From Granulicatella adiacens ATCC 49175 (lineage in GTDB: Bacteria > Bacillota > Bacilli > Lactobacillales > Aerococcaceae): DNA of 64,000 bases. This document shows, one piece after another, positions 42,453 through 52,882 of the stretch. The notes under the pieces are model-generated. The model did not search any database. It saw only the letters and a program-made list of their open reading frames with translations, and had not been told where the DNA came from. The stretch covers positions 248,001 to 312,000 of the forward strand of contig NZ_CP102283.1 in NCBI RefSeq assembly GCF_025150565.1, given 5' to 3'. Both the position numbers and the translations under genes were made by a program. How positions within the stretch are numbered: position 1 is the stretch's first letter; each line of letters opens with the position of its first letter.

Positions 42453-43397
42453 ATGTTATTTTTAACATCTCTTGAGTCCATTGTTCCAATTATTGCACTA
42501 ATTGTGCTTGGATACTTCTTACAAGTAAAAGGCTTGTTCCATAATGATTTTGGCAATGATTTATCTAAACTCATTATGAATGTAGCAATGCCAGTATCGA
42601 TTTTTGTTTCCGTGTTAAAATATTTAACACTAGAAAAATTGATGAGCTTGTCTGGAGGACTCATCTATACGTTTATAGCTTTTGCACTTGGATATATGGT
42701 TGCCTTCTTAAGTGTCAAAGCCTTTAAAGTGGCTCCAGGTCGAAGAGGGACTGTCATTAATACATTTGTCAATGCAAATACAATTTTTATTGGCTTGCCG
42801 TTAAATGTTGCATTATTTGGGGATGATGCATTAGCATACTTCTTGATTTACTATATTACGAATACAATTTCCACTTGGACATTAGGTGTCTTTTTAATGA
42901 CAAGTGATAGTAAAGATGGAAAGAAAAAACAAAAATCGCATTTTGATTGGAAGAGATTACTTCCAGCTCCATTACTTGGATTTATTGTCTCTGTAGTATT
43001 TTTAGTAATCAATGTTCCACTCCCAAGTTTTGTGTCTAGTACATTGGGATATATAGGAGGGTTAACAACTCCGCTTTCACTCGTGTATATCGGAATAGTG
43101 TTAGCTAAAGCAGGTATCAAAACGATTCAATTTGATAAGGATAGTATGGTAGCGCTAATAGGTCGATTTATTGTTGCGCCTGTATTAATGTTTCTAGTTT
43201 TGAAATTAATGGCGCCTAGTATGGTAAATGCAGAATATCAAACCTTTATGATTCAGTCTGCTACACCAGCCTTAGCGGTATTGCCAATCTTAGCAAACCA
43301 AGGAGATGGAGATGTCGAATTCTCAACGAATATCGTGACTTTAAGTACAGTTCTATTTGTTATTGTCATCCCAATTCTTCAAACCATTATTGGATAA
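42453..43397 (+). CDS. mleP: Malate permease, auxin efflux carrier (AEC) family
   Basis: The 314-residue protein has about ten helices in the AEC two-repeat pattern (VPIIALIVLGYFLQVKGLF; LSKLIMNVAMPVSIF; TFVNANTIFIGLPLNVALFG; IVTLSTVLFVIVIPIL). Its position behind mleS marks it as the malate/lactate carrier. GGAGGCGATG precedes the ATG. A terminator follows directly. Confidence 0.88.
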   Translation: MLFLTSLESIVPIIALIVLGYFLQVKGLFHNDFGNDLSKLIMNVAMPVSIFVSVLKYLTLEKLMSLSGGLIYTFIAFALGYMVAFLSVKAFKVAPGRRGTVINTFVNANTIFIGLPLNVALFGDDALAYFLIYYITNTISTWTLGVFLMTSDSKDGKKKQKSHFDWKRLLPAPLLGFIVSVVFLVINVPLPSFVSSTLGYIGGLTTPLSLVYIGIVLAKAGIKTIQFDKDSMVALIGRFIVAPVLMFLVLKLMAPSMVNAEYQTFMIQSATPALAVLPILANQGDGDVEFSTNIVTLSTVLFVIVIPILQTIIG

Positions 43398-43399
43398 CT

Positions 43400-43435
43400 G
43401 GGTTTCCCGGCTAAAATGCTGGGACCCTTTTTTTT
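43400..43435 (+). terminator. Rho-independent terminator of mleSP
   Basis: GGGTTTCCCGGC and GCTGGGACCC form an imperfect stem followed by eight T. Confidence 0.8.
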
Positions 43436-43468
43436 ATGGGCAAAAGATTCCTTGTAGTCAGAGTTTTC

Positions 43469-43497
43469 TTGAAAAAAACGGTATTGTACTATACTAT
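43469..43497 (+). promoter_or_regulatory. Promoter of glmU
   Basis: TTGAAA (43469-43474), 17 bp and TACTAT (43492-43497). Confidence 0.65.
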
Positions 43498-43532
43498 TAG
43501 AAGGTAGAAATTCAAAGAGCGAGGAGCTTATT

Positions 43533-44912
43533 ATGAAACAAAAATTCGGAATTATTTTAGCGGCAGGTAAAGGAACTCGTATGAAATCTTCCCTTTACAA
43601 AGTAATGCATCCCGTTTGCGGAAAACCAATGGTAGAGCACGTTGTAGACCAAGTTGAAAAAACTGGAGCAACAGAAATCGTAGCGATTGTTGGACATGGT
43701 GCTGAAATGGTGCAAAACCACCTTGGAGACCGTGTTTCTTATGCCGTCCAAGCAGAACAATTAGGAACAGGACATGCTGTTTTGCAAGCAGAATCTCTCT
43801 TACAAGGAAAAGAAGGCACAACGATTGTCATCTGTGGAGATACTCCATTATTAACAAGCGAAACTCTTTCAGCGTTAATGGAGGAGCATGAACGCACAGG
43901 GGCTAAGGCAACGATCCTTACAGCGATTGCCCAAGATCCAACAGGATACGGCCGCGTAATTCGCGATAAAGACGGTTCTGTTCTTAAAAATATAGAACAA
44001 AAAGATGCAACTCCTGAAGAACAACAAGTGAAAGAAATCAATACAGGGACTTACTGCTTTGATAACGTAGCTCTTTTCAGCGCTCTACACGAAGTTGGAA
44101 ACGACAACGCTCAAGGTGAATACTACTTACCAGATGTATTAGAAATCTTGAAGAAACGTGGAGAAGTCGTTTCTGCGTACCCAATGAAAGATTTCGACGA
44201 AGGAATGGGCGTCAACGACCGTGTAGCTCTTTCAAAAGCGGAGAAATACATGCGCCTTCGTATCAACGAAGAACATATGCGTAATGGGGTTACTTTAATT
44301 GATCCGGAAGCAACTTATATCGAATCAACCGTTCAAATCGGTGCGGACACTGTGATTGAACCAGGTGTTGTCTTAAAAGGGAAAACAGTCATCGGATCAA
44401 ACTGTTTCATCGGAGCACACAGCGTGGTTCGTGATAGCATTCTTGAAGACGGCGTTCGTCTGGTAGCAGCGAACATCGAAGAATCTCATATGAAAGTTGA
44501 CAGCAATGCAGGTCCATTTGCACACTTACGTCCAAATTCTGTATTAGGCGAACGTGTTCATGTGGGGAATTTTGTGGAAGTGAAGAACTCAACGCTTGGT
44601 GCAGATACGAAAGTAGGGCACTTAACGTATGTCGGAGATGCAGACCTTGGAAAAGACATCAATGTAGGTTGTGGAACAGTGTTTGTAAATTACGACGGAA
44701 AAAATAAACACCGTGCAACAATTGGAGACCATGTATTCATTGGATGTAATGCGAATATCGTAGCTCCTGTAACAGTTGGAGATGACGTGTTCATTGCTGC
44801 GGGTTCAACCATTACCCAAGATGTTCCAAATGGAGCATTAGCCATTGCTCGTAGTCGTCAAGTGAACAAAGAGGATTACGCTTCAAAATTACCATCAGGA
44901 AAAAAAGATTAA
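43533..44912 (+). CDS. glmU: Bifunctional GlcN-1-P acetyltransferase / GlcNAc-1-P uridyltransferase
   Basis: This cytoplasmic enzyme makes UDP-GlcNAc for peptidoglycan and teichoic acid linkage. The N-terminal pyrophosphorylase has [20 protein letters not shown] and [11 protein letters not shown]. The C-terminal left-handed beta-helix has hexapeptide repeats and the acetyltransferase residues in [21 protein letters not shown] and [17 protein letters not shown]. The 459-residue length is normal. GCGAGGAGC precedes the ATG. It lies just upstream of prs, as in other Firmicutes. Confidence 0.96.
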   Translation: MKQKFGIILAAGKGTRMKSSLYKVMHPVCGKPMVEHVVDQVEKTGATEIVAIVGHGAEMVQNHLGDRVSYAVQAEQLGTGHAVLQAESLLQGKEGTTIVICGDTPLLTSETLSALMEEHERTGAKATILTAIAQDPTGYGRVIRDKDGSVLKNIEQKDATPEEQQVKEINTGTYCFDNVALFSALHEVGNDNAQGEYYLPDVLEILKKRGEVVSAYPMKDFDEGMGVNDRVALSKAEKYMRLRINEEHMRNGVTLIDPEATYIESTVQIGADTVIEPGVVLKGKTVIGSNCFIGAHSVVRDSILEDGVRLVAANIEESHMKVDSNAGPFAHLRPNSVLGERVHVGNFVEVKNSTLGADTKVGHLTYVGDADLGKDINVGCGTVFVNYDGKNKHRATIGDHVFIGCNANIVAPVTVGDDVFIAAGSTITQDVPNGALAIARSRQVNKEDYASKLPSGKKD

Positions 44913-44943
44913 AAAATTTTTTGAAAAAAGTTTATCAAAATTA

Positions 44944-44972
44944 TTCAAATATTAGGCAAAAAACTGTATTAT
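44944..44972 (+). promoter_or_regulatory. Promoter of prs
   Basis: TTCAAA (44944-44949), 17 bp and TATTAT (44967-44972) lie between glmU and prs, which therefore need not share a transcript. Confidence 0.55.
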
Positions 44973-45005
44973 AGAACTATAAAATAAACTTCGGGGGTTA
45001 TCATT

Positions 45006-45983
45006 GTGGAACATTATTCCGATCCTAATTTAAAAATATTCGCTTTAAGCTCAAATCGTCCTTTAGCAGAAAAAATCGCTGAAGAAGTAGGTTTAGAACT
45101 TGGTAAAGTGTCTGTGACACAATTCAGTGATGGAGAAATTAAAATCAACATCGATGAAAGTGTTCGTGGATGCCATGTTTACATCGTTCAATCAACTTCT
45201 TATCCAGTAAATGATAACTTAATGGAATTATTAATTATGGTAGATGCTTTGCGCCGTGCAAGTGCAAAAACAATTAATATTGTAATTCCTTACTACGGAT
45301 ATGCTCGTCAAGACCGTAAAGCACAATCTCGTGAACCAATTACCGCAAAATTAGTTGCGAACATGATTACTCAAGCGGGAGCAGATCGTGTGTTAACACT
45401 TGATTTACATGCTGCTCAAATTCAAGGCTTCTTCGATATTCCAGTGGATCACTTATTAGGAGCTCCACTACTTGCAAACCATTTCTTAGAAAATAACTTT
45501 AAAGACAAAGATATCGTTGTTGTTTCTCCTGACCATGGTGGAGTAACTCGTGCTCGTAAAATGGCTGAGTTCTTACACGCTCCTATCGCGATTGTGGATA
45601 AACGTCGTCCAAAAGCAAACGTGGCAGAAGTGATGAATATCATCGGGGAAGTCAAAGGGAAAGTTGCCGTATTAATCGACGATATGATTGATACAGCTGG
45701 AACCATTACTCTTGCAGCACAAGCGATTAAAGATGCAGGTGCGGAAGAAGTATATGCTTGCTGTACGCACGCTGTATTATCTGGGCCAGCGCTAGAGCGT
45801 ATTAACGACTCAGTGATTAAAGAAGTAGTTGTAACAGACTCCATCGAAGTGCCTGCAGAAAAAACAGGTGGAAAAATTGTTCAAATCAGCGTGGACCAAT
45901 TAATGGCGGAAGCAATTCGTCGTATTCACGAAAACCGTTCAGTGAGTCCGTTGTTTATTGAGAAATTTACTATTTTAGATTAA
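45006..45983 (+). CDS. prs: Ribose-phosphate pyrophosphokinase
   Basis: This enzyme makes PRPP from ribose-5-phosphate and ATP. It shows the ATP/Mg loop [26 protein letters not shown], the flexible-loop region [20 protein letters not shown] and the PRPP motif [12 protein letters not shown]. The GTG start at 45006 follows a GGGGG sequence. The 325-residue length and ending VSPLFIEKF are typical for class I enzymes. Confidence 0.96.
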   Translation: MEHYSDPNLKIFALSSNRPLAEKIAEEVGLELGKVSVTQFSDGEIKINIDESVRGCHVYIVQSTSYPVNDNLMELLIMVDALRRASAKTINIVIPYYGYARQDRKAQSREPITAKLVANMITQAGADRVLTLDLHAAQIQGFFDIPVDHLLGAPLLANHFLENNFKDKDIVVVSPDHGGVTRARKMAEFLHAPIAIVDKRRPKANVAEVMNIIGEVKGKVAVLIDDMIDTAGTITLAAQAIKDAGAEEVYACCTHAVLSGPALERINDSVIKEVVVTDSIEVPAEKTGGKIVQISVDQLMAEAIRRIHENRSVSPLFIEKFTILD

Positions 45984-46003
45984 TAAAGAATTGTTAAAAT
46001 AAA

Positions 46004-46033
46004 TGAGCCGAGGCTAGGGTCTCGGCTCGTTTT
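46004..46033 (+). terminator. Rho-independent terminator of prs
   Basis: GAGCCGAG (46005-46012) and CTCGGCTC (46021-46028) pair, followed by GTTTTT. Confidence 0.88.
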
Positions 46034-46061
46034 TCTATATACTGAACCAAAGGAGGCTATA

Positions 46062-46532
46062 ATGGAGAAAGAAAAAAGAAACCGTTCAGGATGGATATTT
46101 TTGATTTCTTTTATAGGGTTGATTCTGACGATGGTATTTTTACATGAAAAGAATCCAGATATTCCTTATTTTGAAGGGAAGAGTCTTATTGAAAATGGTA
46201 TTTTGTTCTTTTTTTCATTGGGGACTCTTGGAGGATTTTTTCTAATGAGTGTAGATTATTGGAAATCAACTATAAAGAATGTAGCCATCCTCAAGGCCAA
46301 AGAAAAAACGCCCGAAGCGCTCGAAGAATATTATCAAATAAAAGCAAAGGCCATTTTTAAAGTAGGGATTTCGATAGGAATCGCATCTCTAATAGTAGGA
46401 ATCTTATCACACTTTATCCCTGAGTTATTCGTTATTGCGGAAGCGACTTTATTATTTGGGTTAGTCATCTGTTTGTTGTCGCTAGTCCCTAGATCGCTAG
46501 CAAAACAAATTTTAAAACAGAGTCAAAAATAG
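46062..46532 (+). CDS. Small membrane protein, family A (full length)
   Basis: The 156-residue product has four hydrophobic helices and a charged middle loop, LKAKEKTPEALEEYYQIKAKAIFKVG. Its C-terminal half closely matches the 47524-47835 product (same YW...TPE..E.YY...AKA..KVG and LSL.P.SLAKQI.KQ pattern), so the two are paralogs. The start follows AAAGGAGG. No known family is recognised. It opens a seven-gene run of small membrane proteins. Confidence 0.7.
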   Translation: MEKEKRNRSGWIFLISFIGLILTMVFLHEKNPDIPYFEGKSLIENGILFFFSLGTLGGFFLMSVDYWKSTIKNVAILKAKEKTPEALEEYYQIKAKAIFKVGISIGIASLIVGILSHFIPELFVIAEATLLFGLVICLLSLVPRSLAKQILKQSQK

Positions 46533-46549
46533 TATCGAGGTGATAATGC

Positions 46550-46870
46550 ATGGATAAGAAGAGAAGAAATGCTTGGAGATTGTTTTTGATAGGAATGGCA
46601 CCTCAAGTGCTTACTTATATTATGGTTTTATTACCTCATTATGAGTATGGTGGAGGATATGGTGCTGCGTTCATCGTGTTCATCCTGTTCCCTATCGGAT
46701 TGATGTTAGTAGGCATTAGTTTCTTACAGTTTTTAAGGATTTCAATTGCTGAAAAATCATTAAAACACACAGGTTGGATAATGTTATTTATTCTTCTCTG
46801 GACTACTTTTGTTATTTTAAATGTATCCGGCGTTATTCAGTTACCGTCAAATACAATACCTATTAAGTAA
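46550..46870 (+). CDS. Small three-helix membrane protein, family B
   Basis: The 106-residue product has three helices, a short acidic stretch and the IAEKSLKHTGWIMLF motif at about residues 66-80. That motif is shared as EKSxKxTW in the next members of family B (46884 and 47851). GAGGTGATAATGC precedes the ATG. Function is unknown. Confidence 0.68.
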   Translation: MDKKRRNAWRLFLIGMAPQVLTYIMVLLPHYEYGGGYGAAFIVFILFPIGLMLVGISFLQFLRISIAEKSLKHTGWIMLFILLWTTFVILNVSGVIQLPSNTIPIK

Positions 46871-46883
46871 GGGAAAGAAAATT

Positions 46884-47174
46884 ATGGAAATTGAAAAATT
46901 AAAGAAGACCGCAAATAACTTGATGTGGTTTGGGTTATTAACGCAATGGATTTTGTTGTTTTCCCCTATTACGAGGAGAGTTGGCATGGGAATTGGAATG
47001 GGGCTCATTTTATTAGTCTTACCATTTTTAATTCTAAGCGTTATTCTCAGTCTTTTATTGTTCTTGTACATTTCGTATGAAGAAAAATCGTTTAAAAATA
47101 CGTGGGGACAACTACTCATTATGAGCTTGTGGTTAGGGTATGAAGCATTACTTTACACACAAGCCATCGGGTAA
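46884..47174 (+). CDS. Small three-helix membrane protein, family B
   Basis: The 96-residue product starts MEIEKLKKTANNLMWFGLLTQW and contains YEEKSFKNTWGQLL. It aligns end to end with the 47851-48129 product (MKLEKTKNIAEVLMWIGLVPQW; VEEKSVKDTWWQLL). I used the ATG at 46884, after AAGGGAAAG, because it gives the shared N-terminus. An in-frame extension to 46821 overlaps the preceding gene. Confidence 0.7.
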   Translation: MEIEKLKKTANNLMWFGLLTQWILLFSPITRRVGMGIGMGLILLVLPFLILSVILSLLLFLYISYEEKSFKNTWGQLLIMSLWLGYEALLYTQAIG

Positions 47175-47228
47175 AAACAGGAAAAATCTTTTATAATCCA
47201 ACAATAGAATCATGAGAAGATGATAGGG

Positions 47229-47507
47229 ATGTTACGTAAGTGGGCTAATGGATTTATGTGGACAGCGTGGGTGTTTGTCTTTACAACAATGTTGCTAATG
47301 GGTTCGTATATCCTACCCTCTAGTAATGAATTCAGAGTGATGACTCTGGGATTAATTATTGCGGGGATCCTCTTTTTGATTACCTTTCTTTTGTTTTCAT
47401 GGATTACGATTCAGAAAAAATCATTTGCAGAAACAGGATGGCAATTAGCTTTGACCGGAGGATTTCTCGTCGCCTATGTACTCGTTCTGATAAAAATCAT
47501 TCTCTAA
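47229..47507 (+). CDS. Small three-helix membrane protein, family C
   Basis: The 92-residue product (KWANGFMWTAWVFVFTTML; KKSFAETGWQLALTGGFLVAYVL) aligns with the product of 48157-48474. Two ATGs are close together. 47229 has the better spacing from GAGAAG, and 47220 is the alternative, adding three residues. TATAAT-like TTATAATCC at 47190-47198 may be a promoter. Function is unknown. Confidence 0.65.
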   Translation: MLRKWANGFMWTAWVFVFTTMLLMGSYILPSSNEFRVMTLGLIIAGILFLITFLLFSWITIQKKSFAETGWQLALTGGFLVAYVLVLIKIIL

Positions 47508-47523
47508 GAGGAAACAAATAGCG

Positions 47524-47835
47524 ATGACCATCGGCGGGACCTTCTGGATGGGGTTGAATTATTGGAGAAAAACACGTCAGGAACTTGTAAAGTTGCAATA
47601 TACATCGGTTACACCTGAAACGATTGAAGATTATTACAGAGCAATTGCAAAGGCTGTTCGTAAGGTCGGTGTTTCTGTCATTATTTTTGCATTCATGCTC
47701 GGTGTGTTTTCGCAGTTCAATAGCGTTTTTGAAGTGATTGGGTTGGTGGTGTTCTTATTTGGAATTGCCATTTGTTTCTTGTCGCTAGCTCCAAAATCGC
47801 TTGCCAAACAAATTCAGAAACAAACTATTCGATAA
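47524..47835 (+). CDS. Small membrane protein, family A, N-terminally shortened
   Basis: The 103-residue product matches residues 56-153 of the 46062-46532 protein (GGTFWMGLNYWRKT..., ETIEDYYRAIAKAVRKVG, APKSLAKQIQKQ) but lacks the first one or two helices. It still has an AGAGGA site and an ATG, so it may be made. It looks like a duplicate that lost its 5' end. Whether it is functional or decaying is not known. Confidence 0.55.
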   Translation: MTIGGTFWMGLNYWRKTRQELVKLQYTSVTPETIEDYYRAIAKAVRKVGVSVIIFAFMLGVFSQFNSVFEVIGLVVFLFGIAICFLSLAPKSLAKQIQKQTIR

Positions 47836-47850
47836 TGTTGGAGGTTTTGA

Positions 47851-48129
47851 ATGAAACTAGAGAAAACAAAGAATATCGCAGAAGTCTTGATGTGGATCGG
47901 GTTAGTGCCACAATGGATTTTCATGACCAGTCGTGGCGTTCCAGGAGGGCTATTGATTGCCATCTTCATTATGCCGATTTTCATGATCATGACGTTTGTG
48001 AGTTTCTTGATGTATGTTTTAATTGCGGTAGAAGAAAAATCGGTTAAAGACACTTGGTGGCAGCTACTGCTCACAGGCGCTTGGAGTACCTTTTTGTTAT
48101 TGTTATTCACGGGAGTAATTAGATTTTGA
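47851..48129 (+). CDS. Small three-helix membrane protein, family B
   Basis: The 92-residue paralog of the 46884-47174 product keeps the LMWIGLVPQW start and VEEKSVKDTWWQLLLTGAW motif. TTGGAGG precedes the ATG. It is tightly spaced with its neighbours on both sides, so the cluster is probably cotranscribed. Confidence 0.68.
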   Translation: MKLEKTKNIAEVLMWIGLVPQWIFMTSRGVPGGLLIAIFIMPIFMIMTFVSFLMYVLIAVEEKSVKDTWWQLLLTGAWSTFLLLLFTGVIRF

Positions 48130-48156
48130 TAAAAAAGGTTTAGGAGGAAGAGGTTA

Positions 48157-48474
48157 ATGGAAGCACGACGTTTTGAAAAACAACCAGGGTTATTAAAAAT
48201 GCATAAAGTCGCTACTGTCTTGATGTGGATTTCATGGGTCCTAGTTTTCTTTACGATGTTAGCGATGGAAAACTATTTTTTACCAGATGGTCGAATGCTC
48301 CTTTTTATGCTGTATATTCTAGCAGTGGCGGCAGTGGAGGGCCTTCTCAGTTTCTCATTGTTTAGTTGGATTTCGTTTAAACTAAAAACAGTGAACGAAA
48401 CGGGATGGCAGTTACTCTTAACGGGTGGATTTCTCATTACGTACTTGCTGCTTTCGATGAGACTCTTTTATTAA
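48157..48474 (+). CDS. Small three-helix membrane protein, family C
   Basis: The 105-residue product aligns with the 47229-47507 product (MHKVATVLMWISWVLVFFTML; KTVNETGWQLLLTGGFLITYLLL). TAGGAGGAAGAGG precedes the ATG. Both family C genes are followed by the identical string TAAGAGGAAACAAAT, a footprint of segmental duplication. Function is unknown. Confidence 0.68.
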   Translation: MEARRFEKQPGLLKMHKVATVLMWISWVLVFFTMLAMENYFLPDGRMLLFMLYILAVAAVEGLLSFSLFSWISFKLKTVNETGWQLLLTGGFLITYLLLSMRLFY

Positions 48475-48504
48475 GAGGAAACAAATGCAAGTTGACGCGG
48501 GTTA

Positions 48505-48583
48505 TGGTACAATAATCCGGCAAGAAATAAGTGAACATAGCGCACGAGTCGCACTCACTATGGGGGTTGCAGCTCGTGTTTTT
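48505..48583 (+). promoter_or_regulatory. Extended -10 promoter and early terminator upstream of dusB
   Basis: TGGTACAAT (48505-48513) is an extended -10 with a weak -35. A transcript from about 48520 meets a terminator: GCACGAG...GCA and TGC..CTCGTG (48542-48578) followed by TTTTT. This makes either a 60-65 nt RNA or an attenuator for dusB-lysS. Confidence 0.5.
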
Positions 48584-48589
48584 AGATGG

Positions 48590-48649
48590 ATAGTGGTAAT
48601 CGTAAGGGATGTTCTTGTTAATCAGTGACTTCTTTACGATTATCACTAT
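48590..48649 (+). repeat. Long near-perfect hairpin in the dusB leader
   Basis: ATAGTGGTAATCGTAA (48590-48605) pairs over 16 bp with TTACGATTATCACTAT (48634-48649), with only one G-T pair, around a 28-nt loop. It ends 55 nt before the dusB start and has no T run, so it is not a simple terminator. Confidence 0.65.
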
Positions 48650-48704
48650 AAATACGTAACGAAGATTTGCCAAGATGCGAATCAAATTGAAAAAGGAGAA
48701 AAAA

Positions 48705-49721
48705 ATGAGTTTTAAAATTGGAGATATTCAAATTGACAATAGTGTAGTTGTAGCCCCAATGGCTGGGATTTCGAACTCAGCATTCCGTGTCACTGTAAAA
48801 GAATTTGGTGCTGGTTTAGTGGTATGTGAGATGATCAGCGACAAAGGGATTCAATTTCGTAATGAAAAAACATTAAGCATGCTTCATATCGAACCAAACG
48901 AGTATCCACTGAGCGTTCAAATCATGGGCGGAAATAAAGATACTTTAGTTGAAGCGGCGAAATACGTGGCTGAAAACACAGAAGCGGCGATTATCGATAT
49001 CAATATGGGATGTCCAGTAAACAAAGTGATTAAGGCAGAAGCCGGAGCGAAATGGCTGTTAGACCCAAATAAGGTATACGAAATGGTAGCAGCGGTTGTA
49101 GACGCAGTGGACAAACCTGTGACGGTGAAGATGCGTACAGGATGGGACCACGAGCATTTATATGCGGTTGAGAATGCGCTAGCTGCAGAACATGCCGGTG
49201 CAAGTGCGGTTGCGATGCATGGCCGTACTCGTGTTCAAATGTATGACGGGAAAGCCGACTGGGAAATCCTTGGCGAAGTGAAGAAGAACTTAACGCGCAT
49301 TCCTTTAATCGGGAATGGAGATGTTCGTAGCCCGGAAGATGCAAAACGCATGATTGACATCGCAGGCGTAGATGGCGTTATGATTGGACGTGCTGCCTTA
49401 GCGAACCCTTGGATGATTCGTCAAACCGTTCATTACTTAGAAACGGGCGAATTGCTTCCAGAAAATACCGTTCCAGAGAAAATCGAAATTGCGAAATTAC
49501 ACTTACAACGTCTTGCGAACCTTAAAGGCGAAGCGGTCGCAACGAAAGAATTCCGCAAGCTTGCAGGCTATTACTTAAAAGGAGTGCCACGTGCCTCGAA
49601 AACAAAAGTAGCCATTAACGAAGCTGAGAATTTACAAACGGTAGAAGCCTTACTAGACCAATTTGTGGTAGAACATTTAGAACGTGAAGAACGTCAAAAA
49701 CAACGCTTGGCAGAAATTTAA
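48705..49721 (+). CDS. dusB: tRNA-dihydrouridine synthase
   Basis: This FMN enzyme reduces uridine to dihydrouridine in the tRNA D-loop. Motifs: [15 protein letters not shown] (N-terminal FMN site), [20 protein letters not shown] with the catalytic Cys (about 100), [17 protein letters not shown] and [15 protein letters not shown]. The ATG at 48705 follows AAAGGAG. An in-frame extension to 48675 has no ribosome site. It lies upstream of lysS, a common Firmicutes arrangement. Confidence 0.94.
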   Translation: MSFKIGDIQIDNSVVVAPMAGISNSAFRVTVKEFGAGLVVCEMISDKGIQFRNEKTLSMLHIEPNEYPLSVQIMGGNKDTLVEAAKYVAENTEAAIIDINMGCPVNKVIKAEAGAKWLLDPNKVYEMVAAVVDAVDKPVTVKMRTGWDHEHLYAVENALAAEHAGASAVAMHGRTRVQMYDGKADWEILGEVKKNLTRIPLIGNGDVRSPEDAKRMIDIAGVDGVMIGRAALANPWMIRQTVHYLETGELLPENTVPEKIEIAKLHLQRLANLKGEAVATKEFRKLAGYYLKGVPRASKTKVAINEAENLQTVEALLDQFVVEHLEREERQKQRLAEI

Positions 49722-49741
49722 GCAAAAAGCCTTGAAATACT

Positions 49742-51321
<1,580 letters not shown>

Positions 51322-51335
51322 TATCAAACTTAGTG

Positions 51336-51370
51336 CTCCGTTTAAGGTTCGCCTTAGACGGGGTATTTTT
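51336..51370 (+). terminator. Rho-independent terminator of lysS
   Basis: CTCCGTTTAAGG and CCTTAGACGGGG pair around TTCG, followed by a T run. Confidence 0.85.
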
Positions 51371-51471
51371 TGTATAACTGCAATTACCATATATGATAAT
51401 TTCGAAAAGTGGTTCAAGTAAACAGGTCAGATTTAGAACACTGAAAGTAACAAATGTTCACAGGGTTGTAG

Positions 51472-51500
51472 TTGACTTTCTAAACATTTGATTATACTAT
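51472..51500 (+). promoter_or_regulatory. Promoter of lrgAB
   Basis: TTGACT (51472-51477), 17 bp and TACTAT (51495-51500). The start point of about 51507 leaves a 110-nt leader. Confidence 0.7.
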
Positions 51501-51558
51501 GAAAAAAAGTTGGAAGAGAGTATTCTTTCGTAGGTAGTTTTATAGATTTAAAAAGATG

Positions 51559-51602
51559 AAAGCACCCTATTCGAGCTCTATGACTTGGATAGGGTGCTTT
51601 TA
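51559..51602 (+). terminator. Leader terminator (attenuator) of lrgAB
   Basis: AAAGCACCCTAT (51559-51570) and ATAGGGTGCTTT (51589-51600) form a strong stem with a T-rich end. It lies between the promoter and the lrgA ribosome site (GAGGAG, from 51608). Because it is inside the leader, it must be bypassed for expression, so attenuation control is likely. Confidence 0.75.
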
Positions 51603-51619
51603 AACTAGAGGAGTTAATA

Positions 51620-51988
51620 ATGAAATTCTTTAAACAATTTGGTTGGATTATGTTTGTAACCTGCTTAGGTGAAATTTTAAAATATCTCTTGCCATTTCCG
51701 ATTCCAGCAAGTATTTACGGATTAGTATTAATGATGGTTTTCTTAATGACAGGTTTTATCAAACTAGATCGTGTGTACCAAGCGGGGACGTTTTTAATTG
51801 AAATTATGGCTTTAATGTTTATTCCCGCAGCTGTTGGAATTATTGAGTCTTGGGGGCAATTGGAAAGAATTATTTTACCCGTATCGATTATTACTGTGAT
51901 TACGACAATCGTAGTCATGATTGTATCTGGAAAAGTAACCCAATTTATTTTAGAAAGGGAGGAAGACCATGAATCAACTAGCCATTAA
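51620..51988 (+). CDS. lrgA: CidA/LrgA-family holin-like protein
   Basis: The 122-residue protein has four helices. The family pattern is LGEILKYLLPFPIPASIYGLVLMMVFLMTGFIKLDRV followed by ALMFIPAAVGIIESWGQL. LrgA and LrgB modulate murein hydrolase activity and, in several Firmicutes, pyruvate uptake. It overlaps lrgB by 20 nt. Confidence 0.93.
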   Translation: MKFFKQFGWIMFVTCLGEILKYLLPFPIPASIYGLVLMMVFLMTGFIKLDRVYQAGTFLIEIMALMFIPAAVGIIESWGQLERIILPVSIITVITTIVVMIVSGKVTQFILEREEDHESTSH

Positions 51989-52661
51989 TTCAGCGACGAT
52001 TGGAATTGTAATTAGCATCCTAGGTTTTGAAATTGGTGTATTCCTTCGAGATCGCTATAAATGGCCTATTTTTAATCCATTGTTGGTGGCGATTGTATTC
52101 GTAATTATCGTTTTAAATGTATTCCGTATTGACTACGCTAGTTATTATGCAAGTGCAGATAATTTAAGTTACTTCTTAACACCAGCAACCGTCTGTTTAG
52201 CGATTCCTTTATATCAGCAGTTAGAGTTATTAAAGAAACATAAGAAAGCAATTTTCTTCGGAGTTTTATCAGGAGTTCTAACAAGTCTTTGTACAGTGTG
52301 GCTTCTTTCTTTCATTTTCCAATTGACACATGAAGAGTATGTTACGCTTCTTCCAAAATCAATTACGACAGCTATCGGAATGGGACTATCTCAAGAGACC
52401 GGCGGATATGTGACGATTACAGTTGCAGTGATTATTATTACTGGAGTTCTAGGAAATATGTTTTGCGAGGGGATTTGTAAGATTGCTAATATTACGCACC
52501 CAGTTGCTAAGGGGATTGCGATTGGAACTTCTTCTCATGCGATTGGGACTGCAAGAGCGATGCAAATTGGTGAGATTGAAGGAGCCATGAGCAGTCTATC
52601 GATTGTGATTTCTGGGATTATTACATTAGTAGGGGCTCAGATTTTTGTAGGTTTTTTATAG
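51969..52661 (+). CDS. lrgB: LrgB-family membrane protein
   Basis: The 230-residue polytopic partner of LrgA carries LPKSITTAIGMGLSQETGGYVTITVAVIIITGVLGNMF and GIAIGTSSHAIGTARAMQIGEIEGAMSSLSI, the most conserved family blocks. It overlaps the lrgA stop by 20 nt, so translation is coupled. In related species the pair responds to pyruvate and to LytST. No lytST is in this window. Confidence 0.94.
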   Translation: MNQLAINSATIGIVISILGFEIGVFLRDRYKWPIFNPLLVAIVFVIIVLNVFRIDYASYYASADNLSYFLTPATVCLAIPLYQQLELLKKHKKAIFFGVLSGVLTSLCTVWLLSFIFQLTHEEYVTLLPKSITTAIGMGLSQETGGYVTITVAVIIITGVLGNMFCEGICKIANITHPVAKGIAIGTSSHAIGTARAMQIGEIEGAMSSLSIVISGIITLVGAQIFVGFL

Positions 52662-52784
52662 TATGTAACAGTTTTTCTACTTACTTTCTAATGCTTTTTG
52701 ATAAAGTGGTTCTACTGAAAAAAGGCCAGAAATTCGAAATCTTTTCCGAAAAATTTTTTCACAAATGACTTAGAAATATTGTTG

Positions 52785-52847
52785 TAACAATAATGTAATT
52801 TGTGATATCATGGTTTTTTCGTTCTGAAATGATGAAATTTATGATAT
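52785..52847 (+). promoter_or_regulatory. Tandem promoters for the anchored Thr-rich protein
   Basis: TTGTAA (from 52783) with TATCAT 18 bp on (52807) and a downstream extended -10 TGATATAAT (TATAAT 52845-52850) both face the gene at 52883. An ATTGTT/AACAAT inverted repeat (52778-52791) overlaps the first -35 box. Confidence 0.45.
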
Positions 52848-52882
52848 AATGGTTTAAATAAAAACGGAAAGGAGAATAAATA

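Noticed and set aside
43552-43821. Minus-strand frames inside glmU, prs and lysS
   Set aside because: They are shadows of strongly coding plus-strand genes, lacking ribosome sites.
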